From an uncultured Pelagibacteraceae bacterium (GTDB taxonomy: Bacteria; Pseudomonadota; Alphaproteobacteria; Pelagibacterales; Pelagibacteraceae), in NCBI GenBank assembly GCA_902604695.1, contig CACKZT010000001.1, positions 1 to 64,000 on the forward strand: a stretch of DNA of 64,000 nucleotides, in the 5' to 3' direction. Position 1 is the first letter of the stretch; every line of letters begins with the position of its first letter. The notes beneath the pieces were generated by a model that ran no database searches, was not told the origin of the DNA, and saw nothing but the letters and a program-made list of their open reading frames with translations. Of the stretch, positions 52,042 through 61,193 are shown one piece after another. Made by a program: the position numbers and the translations under genes.

Positions 52042-53401
52042 AGAAATATTAGTAATAGACGATAATCCAGATATTCGATTTTTAATTTGTAAAATCTTAA
52101 AAGACAAGTTTTACAATGTAAGATCAGCCGCAAATTTTGATCAAGCAAAAATTGAGATAAATAAAAAATTACCTGACTTAGCTATAATAGATATTAAACT
52201 TGATAAAGGAGATAAAGACGGAATCGATTTATTGAAGTTAATTATGTCCATCGACAAAACCGTTCCAATAATAATGATTTCAGGTCATGCAAATGTACAA
52301 CTCGCAGTCGAAGCTATTAGACTAGGAGCATATGAATTTGTAGAAAAGCCTTTTTCTACAGAGAAATTACTTAATTATGTTAGTAGAGGTCTTGAAGCTT
52401 CTGAGCTAAAAAGAGAAAAAGAAAATATCGAAAATAAATTATTTTATTCATTTGATTTAATAGGTAACAGTCCGCAAATATTAAATTTAAAAAAAAACAT
52501 TGTTAAAATAGCTACGGCTGAAAGTAGAATATTGATAACAGGGTTAACAGGAACAGGAAAAGAACTAATAGCTAGAAAAATTCATAAAAATTCATCAAGA
52601 TCAAATAGTCCTTTCATAGTTCTTAACGCTGCTTTGCTTCAAGAAAAAAGGTATGAAAAAGAACTTTTTGGTGAAGAGTTTTCCGATGGAAATATTTCTT
52701 ATGGAATTTTGGAAAAGGCAAATAAAGGAACATTGCTAATTGATGAAGTGTCTGAGATACCTTTAGATATTCAAGCAAATATACTTAGAGTTTTGATTGA
52801 TCAGAAATTTAAAAGAATTAATGGTAAAAAAGATATATCAGTAAATATAAGAATAATCTCATCAACTTCAAAAAATCTTAAAAATTTAGTTGATATCGGA
52901 AAATTTAGAGAAGATCTTTATCATAGACTCAATGTGGTACCTATTGAAATACCTCCGCTTAAATCAAGAACACAAGATATCCCTTTACTAGTGGAATATT
53001 TTAAGAAAAAAATTGCTGAAATCAATGGAGTTCCAGTTATCAATATAAATGTCAATAATGACTTATTATTTACTTATGATTGGCCTGGAAATATTAGAGA
53101 ATTAAGAAATTTAATCGAGAGAGTTACAATTCTTTCAGTAAATGAAAACCAGGCAGACACAAATAAACTTTTAAGCGATATTCTTAATAATTCATATGAT
53201 CAAGATATTGCAGAAAGCGATTTTTCAAAGACTATGAGTCATTCATTGAAGGAAGCAAGAGAACTTTTTGAAAAAAAATATTTAATTAATCAATTGAAAA
53301 AAAGCCACGGCAACATATCTAAAACAGCAGATAGAATAGGAATGGAAAGATCTGCTTTACATCGAAAATTAAAAACACTAGGTATTAAAGGCTTAAACTA
53401 G
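52034..53401 (+). CDS. ntrX: response regulator NtrX, lacking the sigma-54 contact motif
   Basis: 455 residues: receiver domain (1-120) with phosphoacceptor Asp53, AAA+ domain with Walker A GLTGTGKE (170-177) and Walker B GTLLIDEV (232-239), and a C-terminal Fis-type helix-turn-helix (SHGNISKTADRIGMERSALH). Between ELFG and GTLL, where sigma-54 activators have the GAFTGA loop, there are only 18 residues (EEFSDGNISYGILEKANK) and no GAFTGA. It therefore probably regulates with the housekeeping sigma factor. Overlaps ntrY by 8 bp; trkA begins at the next base after its stop. Confidence 0.93.
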   Translation: MNKEILVIDDNPDIRFLICKILKDKFYNVRSAANFDQAKIEINKKLPDLAIIDIKLDKGDKDGIDLLKLIMSIDKTVPIIMISGHANVQLAVEAIRLGAYEFVEKPFSTEKLLNYVSRGLEASELKREKENIENKLFYSFDLIGNSPQILNLKKNIVKIATAESRILITGLTGTGKELIARKIHKNSSRSNSPFIVLNAALLQEKRYEKELFGEEFSDGNISYGILEKANKGTLLIDEVSEIPLDIQANILRVLIDQKFKRINGKKDISVNIRIISSTSKNLKNLVDIGKFREDLYHRLNVVPIEIPPLKSRTQDIPLLVEYFKKKIAEINGVPVININVNNDLLFTYDWPGNIRELRNLIERVTILSVNENQADTNKLLSDILNNSYDQDIAESDFSKTMSHSLKEARELFEKKYLINQLKKSHGNISKTADRIGMERSALHRKLKTLGIKGLN

Positions 53402-54775
53402 ATGAATATAATCATATGTGGAGCTGGAAAAGTAGGCTTTTCTATTAGTAAACAATTGTCGGCCCAAGGTCACTCAATCACTGTAATAGATCAGTCTAAA
53501 GAAGATATTAAAAAAATTAATGACTCGCAGGATGTCAAAGGCATTGTAGGAAGAGCAACATTTCCATCTGTATTAGAGAACGCAGGAGCAGAAAAAACAG
53601 ACATGATTATAGCAGTTACAAGGAATGATGAAACAAATATGATTATTTGTCAATTAGCGAGCTCTCTTTTCAATATTCAAAAGAAAATTGCAAGAATAAG
53701 ATCAAAAGAATTTTTGGACGGAAAATGGAGTAAGTTATACAACAAATCAAATATTCCTATAGATGTTATCATTTCTCCTGAAATGGAAGTCGCTAAATCC
53801 TTATTTAGAAGGTTAGAAGCACCAGGAGCTTTAGATAACGTACCTTTTGCGAACAATAAAGTAAAAATGCTGGAAATATCTATTGAAAAAAACTGTCCTA
53901 TTAAAAATACGCCATTGAAAGATTTAACTAAAAAATTTCCTGATTTTAAAGCAAATATTCTTGGAGCTGTTAGAAAAGATAAATTCATTTTTTTGAAAAA
54001 AAACGATAAAATGATGGAAGGTGACAACGTTTATTTAGTAGTCAGTAGTGATCAACTCAATGCAATTCTTAAAGCTTTTGGACATGAAGAAAAAGTTGCA
54101 AATAAAATATTAATTATTGGAGGAGGTAATATAGGGCTTAATGTAGCTAAACAATTAGAGACAGAATTCGATGGAGCGAGAATTAAGATTGTTGAAAAAA
54201 ATAAAGAACGAGCAGAAGAAATAGCAACAGAATTATCGTCATCAATTGTTATAAATGGTGACGCTCTAGATGAAGAAATTCTTAAAGAGGCAAATATAGA
54301 AGAAGCTGAAACAGTACTAGCTTTAACAAATGATGATGAAAACAATATAATGGCCTGTGTTCTTGCTGAAAAAATTGGATTACAAAAAAGAACAATAGCA
54401 ATAGTTAATAAATCAAATTATAGCCTTTTACAGAAATCCCTCAACATAGACGATTTAGTAGATCCACGTATGACCACAGTTTCTAGAATTATGGAGCATG
54501 TGCACAAAGGAACTATAGGTTCCGTTTATTCTTTATTAGATGGCAAATACGAATGTATCGAAGCTAAGATTTTGGATAAATCAGATTTGGTACATAAAAA
54601 AATTAAAGATTCAAACTTGCCAGATGAAATTAGAATTGGAGCAATTGTTCGTAACGAAAAAGTTATTATACCAAAATCAGATTTTATTTTTGAAAAAAAT
54701 GACCTAGTAGTATTTTTAGCTAAAAGAGAACAACTTCAAGAAGTAGAAAGTATATTTACAATTAGCTCAATTTAA
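53402..54775 (+). CDS. trkA: Trk potassium uptake regulator TrkA
   Basis: 457 residues with two RCK modules. NAD-binding Rossmann motifs are IIICGAGKVGFSISKQLS at the N-terminus and ILIIGGGNIGLNVAKQL near residue 235, each followed by a TrkA-C domain. It binds NAD(H) and gates the potassium-conducting TrkH membrane subunit from the cytoplasm. It lies between ntrX and trkH, in the common alphaproteobacterial ntrYX-trkA order. Starts directly after the ntrX stop and is 3 bp before trkH. Confidence 0.95.
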   Translation: MNIIICGAGKVGFSISKQLSAQGHSITVIDQSKEDIKKINDSQDVKGIVGRATFPSVLENAGAEKTDMIIAVTRNDETNMIICQLASSLFNIQKKIARIRSKEFLDGKWSKLYNKSNIPIDVIISPEMEVAKSLFRRLEAPGALDNVPFANNKVKMLEISIEKNCPIKNTPLKDLTKKFPDFKANILGAVRKDKFIFLKKNDKMMEGDNVYLVVSSDQLNAILKAFGHEEKVANKILIIGGGNIGLNVAKQLETEFDGARIKIVEKNKERAEEIATELSSSIVINGDALDEEILKEANIEEAETVLALTNDDENNIMACVLAEKIGLQKRTIAIVNKSNYSLLQKSLNIDDLVDPRMTTVSRIMEHVHKGTIGSVYSLLDGKYECIEAKILDKSDLVHKKIKDSNLPDEIRIGAIVRNEKVIIPKSDFIFEKNDLVVFLAKREQLQEVESIFTISSI

Positions 54776-54778
54776 TCA

Positions 54779-56194
54779 ATGAACATTAGAGCGATTTTAT
54801 ATTATTTAGGTTTATTTTTCTCACCAATAATAATATTAGCGTTTTTTAACATTTTATTTTCTTCATATTATAATTATTTTCTTAATATAGATTCTTATGT
54901 GGCAATTTTTTTTATTTCTATATTTTTAAGTTCTTCACTGGTTTTGATTGGGCGAAAATGTATTAAAGAAATAAACTTTTTAGAGCAACTTGTTCTTATG
55001 TTATTAATTTTTATTTTTCTTCCTTTATTAATCTCAATCCCATTTTATTTGAGTAATTACAATATAACATTCTTAAACTCTTATTTTGAGTCTATTTCAG
55101 GCTTCACAGGAACAGGATTTACAATATTTGATAATATCAAATATCTGGATCCAACTTTAATAATTTGGAGATCATCTTCGCAATGGATAGGAGGTTTATA
55201 TTTTTTAATTTTTTTAATAATATTCTTTTCTAATACAAAGGGAGATTACAAACTGACAAGTTTAATTTTTAATCCAGATAAAAGTTCAAATCTTTCTCTA
55301 AATTTAAGAAAAACATCAATAAAAATTTTGTTTCTTTATTCAATATTAACAATCTTAATTTTTATAATGCTTTCACTATCTGGTATTAGATTATTTAACG
55401 GATTAAATCTTTCGCTCTCTTTAATTTCTAATGGCGGTTTTATTCCAACAACTTTGCTCGAACAAATAATTAAATCTAACTTCCAAAAGATAGTCTTCAT
55501 AATTTCACTAACATTTTCTAGTTTAAATATTTATTTTTTTTATAATTTATTTTTTAAAAATAATATAAAAAACCACTATGAAGATTATTCAATTTTAATT
55601 TTAGGTGTATTACTTTCTATAATTTTGATTTTGTTTATTAAAGATTTACATTTTTTAGATATAATCATTGCTACTGTTAGCAGTCTTACATCATCCGGTC
55701 TGACAATTGTTGATGTACCTCATAATTTCTCTTTTCTATTAGTTCTTATGACTTTAGTAGGTGGCTCTATATTATCTAGCACTTCAGGCCTTAAGTTTAT
55801 GAGAATTTACATTTTAATTAAAGCCTCAGCCTTTGAAATTTATACCCTTGTAAAACCGAATAATATTATTAATAGAAGAATTCTATATACAGATAAAAAA
55901 ATTACCTCAAACAATATCAAGAACGCTTTTTTTATTTTTATTTCTTTTTTTATAAGTTTGTTTGTACTGACAGCAATGCTATTAATAGATAATTTTAATT
56001 TTGAAGATTCGTTTAAATTTTCAATCTTGACTCTTACAAATACTGTTAATTCATCAATCTATGGAATAGAGCAAATTGATTTTAAAAACCTATTAACAAG
56101 CACAAAAATTTCAATTATTATATTTATGATTATTGCTAAAATTGAGTTAATATCAGTTTTTATTATCTTAAAAGAAATGCTTTTTAAAAACTAA
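54779..56194 (+). CDS. trkH: Trk potassium uptake membrane subunit TrkH
   Basis: 471 residues, strongly hydrophobic with about ten membrane helices plus pore loops. Selectivity-filter-like turns are visible in SISGFTGTGFTIFD, SLISNGGFIPT, SSLTSSGLTIVD and TLTNTVNSSIYG, one per repeat, as in TrkH/KtrB. Other conserved parts are RSSSQWIGGLYFLIF and SSTSGLKFMRIYIL. It imports potassium together with TrkA encoded 3 bp upstream. Close spacing to gpsA (1 bp) suggests the operon continues. Confidence 0.92.
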   Translation: MNIRAILYYLGLFFSPIIILAFFNILFSSYYNYFLNIDSYVAIFFISIFLSSSLVLIGRKCIKEINFLEQLVLMLLIFIFLPLLISIPFYLSNYNITFLNSYFESISGFTGTGFTIFDNIKYLDPTLIIWRSSSQWIGGLYFLIFLIIFFSNTKGDYKLTSLIFNPDKSSNLSLNLRKTSIKILFLYSILTILIFIMLSLSGIRLFNGLNLSLSLISNGGFIPTTLLEQIIKSNFQKIVFIISLTFSSLNIYFFYNLFFKNNIKNHYEDYSILILGVLLSIILILFIKDLHFLDIIIATVSSLTSSGLTIVDVPHNFSFLLVLMTLVGGSILSSTSGLKFMRIYILIKASAFEIYTLVKPNNIINRRILYTDKKITSNNIKNAFFIFISFFISLFVLTAMLLIDNFNFEDSFKFSILTLTNTVNSSIYGIEQIDFKNLLTSTKISIIIFMIIAKIELISVFIILKEMLFKN

Positions 56195-56195
56195 A

Positions 56196-57236
56196 ATGTC
56201 TAAAATTATCATTATAGGCGCAGGATCAATGGGAACTGCGTTCTCTATTCCATGTTTAGACAATAATCATGATGTATCTATTATTGGAACTCACATGGAA
56301 GACGCCTTCATAGATGAAATTAAAAAAAATAAAAATTTTCATCCTGGATTAAAAATAAATATTCCCTCAACAATAAATCTATATAAATTTGAAAATTTTA
56401 ATTCAATAATAGATTCAAAAGTTGACATAATTGTAGTCGCAGTTAGTTCTAAAGGTATTGATTGGGTCGCAAATGAGTTAATTAAACATTATAAAAATAA
56501 AACTCTTCCACATATTTTGATTTTAACTAAAGGACTAGGAATATCTAATAATAAGTATGAAATAATTCCAGATAAATTTAAAAAATTATTTGAGATTAAC
56601 AAAATAAAATTTAATTCTATTTCAGCTATAGGAGGACCATGTTTGGCTATTGGTTTAGCTAACAAGGCTCATACAAGTGTGATTTTAGCAAACGAAGATA
56701 AAAAAATTGCAAAAAAAATTTCAGAATTATTTAAGAATGATTATTACCATATTTCATTTACTGACGATCTATCTGGGGTCGAAATATGTGCGGCTATTAA
56801 AAATATTTTTTCAATGTCCGTTGGTGCAGCATACGGATTATGTCTTAAAAATGAAAATTTAAAAGAAACGAATTATTTAAATACTGCCTCATCATTAATT
56901 ACTCAATCCATTTTTGAAATGGAATTCTTTGTAAAACATCTTAAAGGAAAAGCAGAAACTGTATACGGTGCTGCAGGGTTTGGTGATTTGTACGTTAGTT
57001 CAACTGGAGGGCGGAATAGTAAAATGGGATTTCATATAGGAAATGGACTTACATTTTCTGAAGCTAAAAAAACAAAAATGAAAGGTATAACAATAGAGGG
57101 TGCCGATTTGGCTTTTGAGATTGGTTCAAAGGTCAAGAAAGATTTTACAAAAGATCAACTTCCATTAATGATAGGGATGATCGATTCAATAATAGAGGAT
57201 AAAAAATTAATTTTAAACTGGAATGATTTTAACTAG
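56196..57236 (+). CDS. gpsA: glycerol-3-phosphate dehydrogenase, GpsA family (divergent)
   Basis: 346 residues. NAD(P) motif IIGAGSMGTAFSIPC, ILTKGLG, SAIGGPCLAIGLANKAHTSV, catalytic Lys in AAIKNIFSMSVGA and GAAGFGDLYVSSTGGRNSKMG match the GpsA plan, but several blocks are unlike typical GpsA (for example GGPCLA for the usual SGP.FA). It would reduce DHAP to glycerol-3-phosphate for phospholipid synthesis. A related polyol-phosphate substrate cannot be excluded. Last gene of the run from ntrY; its stop lies 2 bases from the tRNA-Thr 3' end on the other strand. Confidence 0.8.
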   Translation: MSKIIIIGAGSMGTAFSIPCLDNNHDVSIIGTHMEDAFIDEIKKNKNFHPGLKINIPSTINLYKFENFNSIIDSKVDIIVVAVSSKGIDWVANELIKHYKNKTLPHILILTKGLGISNNKYEIIPDKFKKLFEINKIKFNSISAIGGPCLAIGLANKAHTSVILANEDKKIAKKISELFKNDYYHISFTDDLSGVEICAAIKNIFSMSVGAAYGLCLKNENLKETNYLNTASSLITQSIFEMEFFVKHLKGKAETVYGAAGFGDLYVSSTGGRNSKMGFHIGNGLTFSEAKKTKMKGITIEGADLAFEIGSKVKKDFTKDQLPLMIGMIDSIIEDKKLILNWNDFN

Positions 57237-57238
57237 AT

Positions 57239-57314
57239 TGGTGCCCTCACACGGACTCGAACCGCGAACCTATTGATTACAAATCAATTGCTCTACCAAT
57301 TGAGCTATGAGGGC
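57239..57314 (-). tRNA. tRNA-Thr (TGT anticodon)
   Basis: 76 bases including encoded CCA (57239-57241 read on the minus strand). Acceptor GCCCTCA/TGAGGGC pairs fully, the anticodon loop is TTTGTAA, giving TGT for ACA codons, and the T-arm is CGCGG TTCGAGT CCGTG. It lies tail-to-tail with gpsA. In E. coli a Thr tRNA is next to Tyr, Gly and tufB; here it is 2.1 kb from them and in opposite orientation. Confidence 0.95.
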
Positions 57315-57410
57315 TTGGAGGTTTCTTTAAGGCAAAATATTATAAAACTCAATAAAATAATAAATAAACTTTAAATTTTTAAATATTCCAATATAAATTA
57401 TTAAATAGTT

Positions 57411-58571
57411 ATGAAAAAAATCTTATTTGTATCTTCTAGAAACCCTTTCTCAAACATTTATTCAGGAGACAGAATTAGAGCAAAAGCAATTATTACCCAT
57501 TTATCTAAAAAAAATAAGGTTGATTTAGTTTGCAGTGATTACATACAGAATCTCAAATCGAAAAAAGTTAATTTTAAGGGGAATTTTTTTTTTTTTAAAT
57601 ATAATAGATTTTTTCAAGCAATAAATTCAATAAAAGCTTTAATTAAATTTAAACCTATGCAGTCAGGGTTTTTTTTTTCTAGTGAAATTAAAAATTTTGT
57701 AGAAGAAAATCATTCTAAATATGACACAATAATATTTCACTTATTACGATGTGCTGAATATTTGCCAAAAGACTTTAAAGGCAAAAAGATAATGGAAATG
57801 ACAGATGTTTCCTCAAATAATTATAATCAGACAATTAAAAAACTTTCAATTTTCAATCCATTATTCTATTTGTACTTTTTAGAACTTGTTTTAATTAAAA
57901 AATTTGAAAATTATTATTCAAAGGTTTTCGATAAAACAATTATAGTTTCAAAAAAAGATTTAGTTTCTAATAAAGATTTAATTAGAAAGAAAACTTTAGT
58001 AATACCTTTAGGTTGTGAAATAAATAAAAAAATTTTTGGCTTTAAAGAACAAAATTACAAGATTTTATTTATAGGAAATATAAATTATTTACCTAACAAA
58101 TATGCTTGCTATGATTTCATAAAAAACATTCTGCCTAAAATTTTAAAAATAGATAATAGAATTGAATTTAATATTGTAGGGGAAATAAATAGAAAAGATA
58201 AAATTCTTTTGTCAAAATATAAAAATGTTACAATTCATGGCCCACTGAAAAACTTAAATAAGATTGTTAAAAAATCAATATGTGGGATTGCTAATCTTGA
58301 AATAGCAACAGGTTTTCAATTTAAGATACTAACTTATATGAGCTATGGATTACCTGTTATTTCAAGTTATAACTCTTTTAGCGGAGCTTCGAATCTTATT
58401 AAAGATAAAGATATTTTAGTTTACCAAAAAAATAATAAATTAATTGAATATATTGGACATTTAAAAATTAATAAAAAATTATCCACAAATCTTTCTAATA
58501 ATGGGTTTAATAAAATTAAAAACAAATACAGCTGGAAAGAAATATTTAAACCATATGAAAGAATAATATAA
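57411..58571 (+). CDS. GT4-family glycosyltransferase with long T-runs
   Basis: 386 residues, GT-B fold. N-terminal KILFVSSRNPFSNIYSGDRI with the glycine/Asp acceptor loop, then FIGNINYLPNKYA marking the C-terminal nucleotide domain, and CGIANLEIATGFQFKILTYM with GLPVISS around the donor site. The sequence is reminiscent of the exosortase-associated sugar transferase subgroup but lacks clear confirmation. The gene contains a T13 run (57584-57596, encoding FFFF) and a T10 run (57669-57678), candidates for slippage. Start ATG 97 bases after tRNA-Thr. Converges with rlmB at the next base. Confidence 0.8.
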   Translation: MKKILFVSSRNPFSNIYSGDRIRAKAIITHLSKKNKVDLVCSDYIQNLKSKKVNFKGNFFFFKYNRFFQAINSIKALIKFKPMQSGFFFSSEIKNFVEENHSKYDTIIFHLLRCAEYLPKDFKGKKIMEMTDVSSNNYNQTIKKLSIFNPLFYLYFLELVLIKKFENYYSKVFDKTIIVSKKDLVSNKDLIRKKTLVIPLGCEINKKIFGFKEQNYKILFIGNINYLPNKYACYDFIKNILPKILKIDNRIEFNIVGEINRKDKILLSKYKNVTIHGPLKNLNKIVKKSICGIANLEIATGFQFKILTYMSYGLPVISSYNSFSGASNLIKDKDILVYQKNNKLIEYIGHLKINKKLSTNLSNNGFNKIKNKYSWKEIFKPYERII

Positions 58572-59348
58572 CTATTTTTTTACCTGAGTAATATGATGTG
58601 ACACGATTGATACTGTATTAGCTATATTTAAACTTTCAATATTTTTATTTATATTAATCTTAAATCTAAAATCTGAATGCATTAATGTTTTTTCTTTTAA
58701 TCCATCACCTTCCGAGCCAAATAAAAGAACATTTCTACCATTCCAGTCATGTTCAACAAAATTTTTTGATGCAGATACATCAAAAGCACTTACCCAGAAG
58801 TCTTTTGTTTTTAAATATTTTAAAGCTGTATTAATATTAGAAACTTTAAATATTTTCATGTGTTCAATCCCGCCACTTGCACTTCTGTATAACAATTTAC
58901 TTTTCGAAGGAAAGGATCTTTCTTTTACAATTAATCCATCTATACCAAAAGATACTGCACTTCTAATTATTGATCCTATATTTCTTGGGTCTGTTACATC
59001 CTCCAAAGCAATAAAATTTATTCTTTTTTTGTTATTATTGTAAACAAATTCCTTTAAAGTAATTTCATCTAGATGTTCTACTTCTGCAATTAATCCTTGA
59101 TGAGATATTTCATCTTTCCCACATAAATTATCTAATTCTTTCCTTGATTTATAAAAGACATGAACCTTTTTAAGTAGGTTGAGAGATTGATTTTCTCTAT
59201 TCAATTTTTTTTGAGCATCCTCAGTTACAAAAACTCTTTCTATTTTTCTATTAGGGTTTTTAAGGGCTTCAATGACCGCATGTTTACCTACTATTAAAAA
59301 TGTTGTTTTTTTCATATATTTTGCTGTTTCTTTCCAAATAAATAGCAT
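58572..59348 (-). CDS. rlmB: 23S rRNA (guanosine-2'-O-)-methyltransferase RlmB
   Basis: 258 residues; the Met at residue 12 (59315) may be the true start, since conserved sequence begins with FLIVGKHAVIEAL. SPOUT-fold motifs are present: DVTDPRNIGSIIRSAVSFG, VLLFGSEGDGL and IESLNIANTVSIV, the last two forming the SAM-binding knot. The N-terminal L30e-like domain covers residues 15-95. It methylates G2251 of 23S rRNA in E. coli. Its position immediately upstream of the tRNA-tuf block, in opposite orientation, is common in Alphaproteobacteria. Confidence 0.92.
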   Translation of the reverse strand: MLFIWKETAKYMKKTTFLIVGKHAVIEALKNPNRKIERVFVTEDAQKKLNRENQSLNLLKKVHVFYKSRKELDNLCGKDEISHQGLIAEVEHLDEITLKEFVYNNNKKRINFIALEDVTDPRNIGSIIRSAVSFGIDGLIVKERSFPSKSKLLYRSASGGIEHMKIFKVSNINTALKYLKTKDFWVSAFDVSASKNFVEHDWNGRNVLLFGSEGDGLKEKTLMHSDFRFKININKNIESLNIANTVSIVSHHITQVKK

Positions 59349-59369
59349 ATTTCAATACAAAATGATTTA

Positions 59370-59398
59370 TTGCATTTGTTGATTAAGATGCTTATAAA
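59370..59398 (+). promoter_or_regulatory. promoter of the tRNA-tuf-ribosomal block
   Basis: TTGCAT (59370-59375) and TATAAA (59393-59398) with an ideal 17-bp spacer, followed by a GC-containing discriminator. It would start about 47 bases before tRNA-Tyr, driving Tyr, Gly, tuf and probably further genes. A short TTAGGG/CCCTAA stem lies in the leader (59425-59441). Confidence 0.6.
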
Positions 59399-59452
59399 AC
59401 GCTTGTTGTTAAATACTTTTTAAGTTAGGGGGTATCCCTAAGAAAAAAATAA

Positions 59453-59539
59453 GGAGGGGTACCAAAGCGGTCAAATGGGGCGGGCTGTAAACCCGTTGCC
59501 TTCGGGCTTCGAAAGTTCGAATCTTTCCCCCTCCACCAA
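59453..59539 (+). tRNA. tRNA-Tyr (GTA anticodon)
   Basis: 87 bases with encoded CCA (59537-59539). Acceptor GGAGGGG/CCCCTCC, anticodon loop CTGTAAA, long variable arm (GTTGCCTTCGGGCTTCG) typical of the type II Tyr tRNA, and T-arm AAAG TTCGAATCTTT. First of the tRNA-tuf cluster. Confidence 0.96.
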
Positions 59540-59584
59540 ACTTAATTAATATTTGCAATCAAGAGCGAAATAAGTTTGGATTTT

Positions 59585-59658
59585 GCGGGTGTAGTTCAAT
59601 GGTAGAACGCTAGCCTTCCAAGCTGGATGTAAGGGTTCGATTCCCTTTACCCGCTCCA
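59585..59658 (+). tRNA. tRNA-Gly (TCC anticodon)
   Basis: 74 bases with encoded CCA (59656-59658). Acceptor GCGGGTG/TACCCGC, anticodon loop CTTCCAA giving TCC (reads GGA and GGG), T-arm AAGGG TTCGATT CCCTT. It follows tRNA-Tyr by 45 bases and precedes tuf by 41 bases. Confidence 0.96.
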
Positions 59659-59699
59659 AGAATTTAAAAGTAAACAAAAAAAAGTGAGGATAAAATAAA

Positions 59700-60899
59700 A
59701 TGTCAAAAGAAAAGTTTCAGCGAAACAAGCCGCATTGTAATATTGGTACAATCGGACACGTAGACCACGGTAAAACAACTTTAACAGCTGCTATTACAAA
59801 AGTATTATCTGAAGCAGGTGGAAAATCTAGCGCAAATTTTGTTGCTTATGATCAAATAGATAAAGCACCAGAAGAAAAAGAAAGAGGAATCACAATTTCA
59901 ACAGCGCATGTTGAATATGAAACTGAAAAGAGACATTATGCTCACGTAGACTGTCCAGGACATGCTGACTATGTAAAAAATATGATAACAGGCGCAGCTC
60001 AAATGGATGGAGCAATTTTAGTTGTAAATGCTGCTGACGGTCCAATGCCTCAGACTAGAGAACACATCCTTTTAGCAAGACAAGTTGGAGTTCCAGCTAT
60101 TGTAGTTTTTTTAAATAAGATCGATACAGTAAAAGATAAAGAACTAGTTGATTTAGTGGAAGAGGAAATTAGAGAGTTATTAACTTCATATAAATTTCCA
60201 GGAGATAAGATACCAATTATTAAAGGATCAGCTTTATCTGCTGTAGAAGGAAAAGACGAAACTACAGGTAAAAATGCAATCATGGAATTGATGAAAGCTG
60301 TTGATGAAACTATTCCACAACCAAATCGGCCGAAAGATAAACCTTTCTTGATGCCAGTTGAAGATGTTTTTTCTATCTCTGGAAGAGGAACAGTAGTAAC
60401 AGGAAGAGTTGAGTCAGGCGTTATTAAAGTAGGAGAGGAAATTGAAATTGTTGGAATTAGAGATACTAAAAAATCTGTTTGCACTGGAGTTGAAATGTTT
60501 AGAAAACTTTTAGACAGTGGTGAAGCTGGAGATAATATTGGAGCTCTTTTAAGAGGTGTTGAAAGAGAAGATGTTGAAAGAGGACAAGTTCTTTGTAAAC
60601 CTGGGTCGATTACTCCACATACAGAATTTGAATGTCAGGCTTATATTTTAAAGAAAGAAGAAGGCGGAAGACACACACCTTTTTTTACAAAGTATAGACC
60701 TCAGTTTTATTTTAGAACTACCGATGTAACTGGTGAAGTTACTTTACCGTCAGGCACTGAAATGGTTATGCCAGGTGACGATGGCAAATTCACTGTGAAA
60801 CTTATCACTCCTATTGCAATGAATGAGAAATTAAATTTTGCAATTAGAGAAGGTGGAAAAACAGTTGGAGCTGGAGTAGTAACTAAGATAATAAAATAA
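59700..60899 (+). CDS. tuf: translation elongation factor Tu
   Basis: 399 residues. GTP-binding motifs GHVDHGKT (19-26), [16 protein letters not shown] and SAL are all present, as are the switch I threonine (RGITISTAH) and the domain 2/3 blocks [12 protein letters not shown] and [16 protein letters not shown]-Tu delivers aminoacyl-tRNA to the ribosome. Good ribosome site (GTGAGGAT) 9 bases before the ATG. Between tRNA-Gly and tRNA-Trp on one strand, as in the conserved alphaproteobacterial and E. coli tufB arrangement. Confidence 0.98.
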   Translation: MSKEKFQRNKPHCNIGTIGHVDHGKTTLTAAITKVLSEAGGKSSANFVAYDQIDKAPEEKERGITISTAHVEYETEKRHYAHVDCPGHADYVKNMITGAAQMDGAILVVNAADGPMPQTREHILLARQVGVPAIVVFLNKIDTVKDKELVDLVEEEIRELLTSYKFPGDKIPIIKGSALSAVEGKDETTGKNAIMELMKAVDETIPQPNRPKDKPFLMPVEDVFSISGRGTVVTGRVESGVIKVGEEIEIVGIRDTKKSVCTGVEMFRKLLDSGEAGDNIGALLRGVEREDVERGQVLCKPGSITPHTEFECQAYILKKEEGGRHTPFFTKYRPQFYFRTTDVTGEVTLPSGTEMVMPGDDGKFTVKLITPIAMNEKLNFAIREGGKTVGAGVVTKIIK

Positions 60900-60905
60900 A
60901 CGCTT

Positions 60906-60981
60906 AGGAGCGTAGTTCAATTGGTAGAGCGCCGGTCTCCAAAACCGGAGGTTGTGGGTTCGAGTCCCTCCGCTCCTGCCA
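60906..60981 (+). tRNA. tRNA-Trp (CCA anticodon)
   Basis: 76 bases with encoded CCA (60979-60981). Acceptor AGGAGCG/CGCTCCT, anticodon stem CCGGT/ACCGG with loop CTCCAAA, T-arm GTGGG TTCGAGT CCCTC. Lies 6 bases after tuf and 19 bases before secE, the usual place in Alphaproteobacteria. Confidence 0.97.
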
Positions 60982-61000
60982 AAAGACTTACAAAAACTAT

Positions 61001-61192
61001 ATGAGAAATCCTTTAAGATTTATACAAGAAGTAAAACAAGAAACGTTCAGAATCACTTGGCCTACAAAAAAAGATACTTTGATGGGAGCAGTAATGGTTT
61101 TTGCATTGGCATCTATCGCAGCGATATTTTTTCTTTTGTTAGATCAGATATTGAGATTCTTATTAAACTTAGTATTAACAATTAATTTTTAA
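61001..61192 (+). CDS. secE: preprotein translocase subunit SecE
   Basis: 63 residues, the short single-span SecE of Alphaproteobacteria. The amphipathic N-terminal helix with the conserved FIQEVKQETFRITWPTKKDT (RKVTWP motif variant) precedes one transmembrane helix (AVMVFALASIAAIFFLLLDQ). It stabilises SecY in the SecYEG channel. It lies between tRNA-Trp and nusG; the nusG ATG follows the secE stop after one base. Confidence 0.95.
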   Translation: MRNPLRFIQEVKQETFRITWPTKKDTLMGAVMVFALASIAAIFFLLLDQILRFLLNLVLTINF

Positions 61193-61193
61193 A

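Noticed and set aside
59425-59441. TTAGGG/CCCTAA stem as a terminator before tRNA-Tyr
   Set aside because: Only 6 bp and followed by A rather than T on the plus strand; no T-tract on the minus strand either.
60952-61185. 77-codon frame overlapping tRNA-Trp and secE
   Set aside because: Starts inside the tRNA and runs out of frame through secE, which is clearly the real gene.
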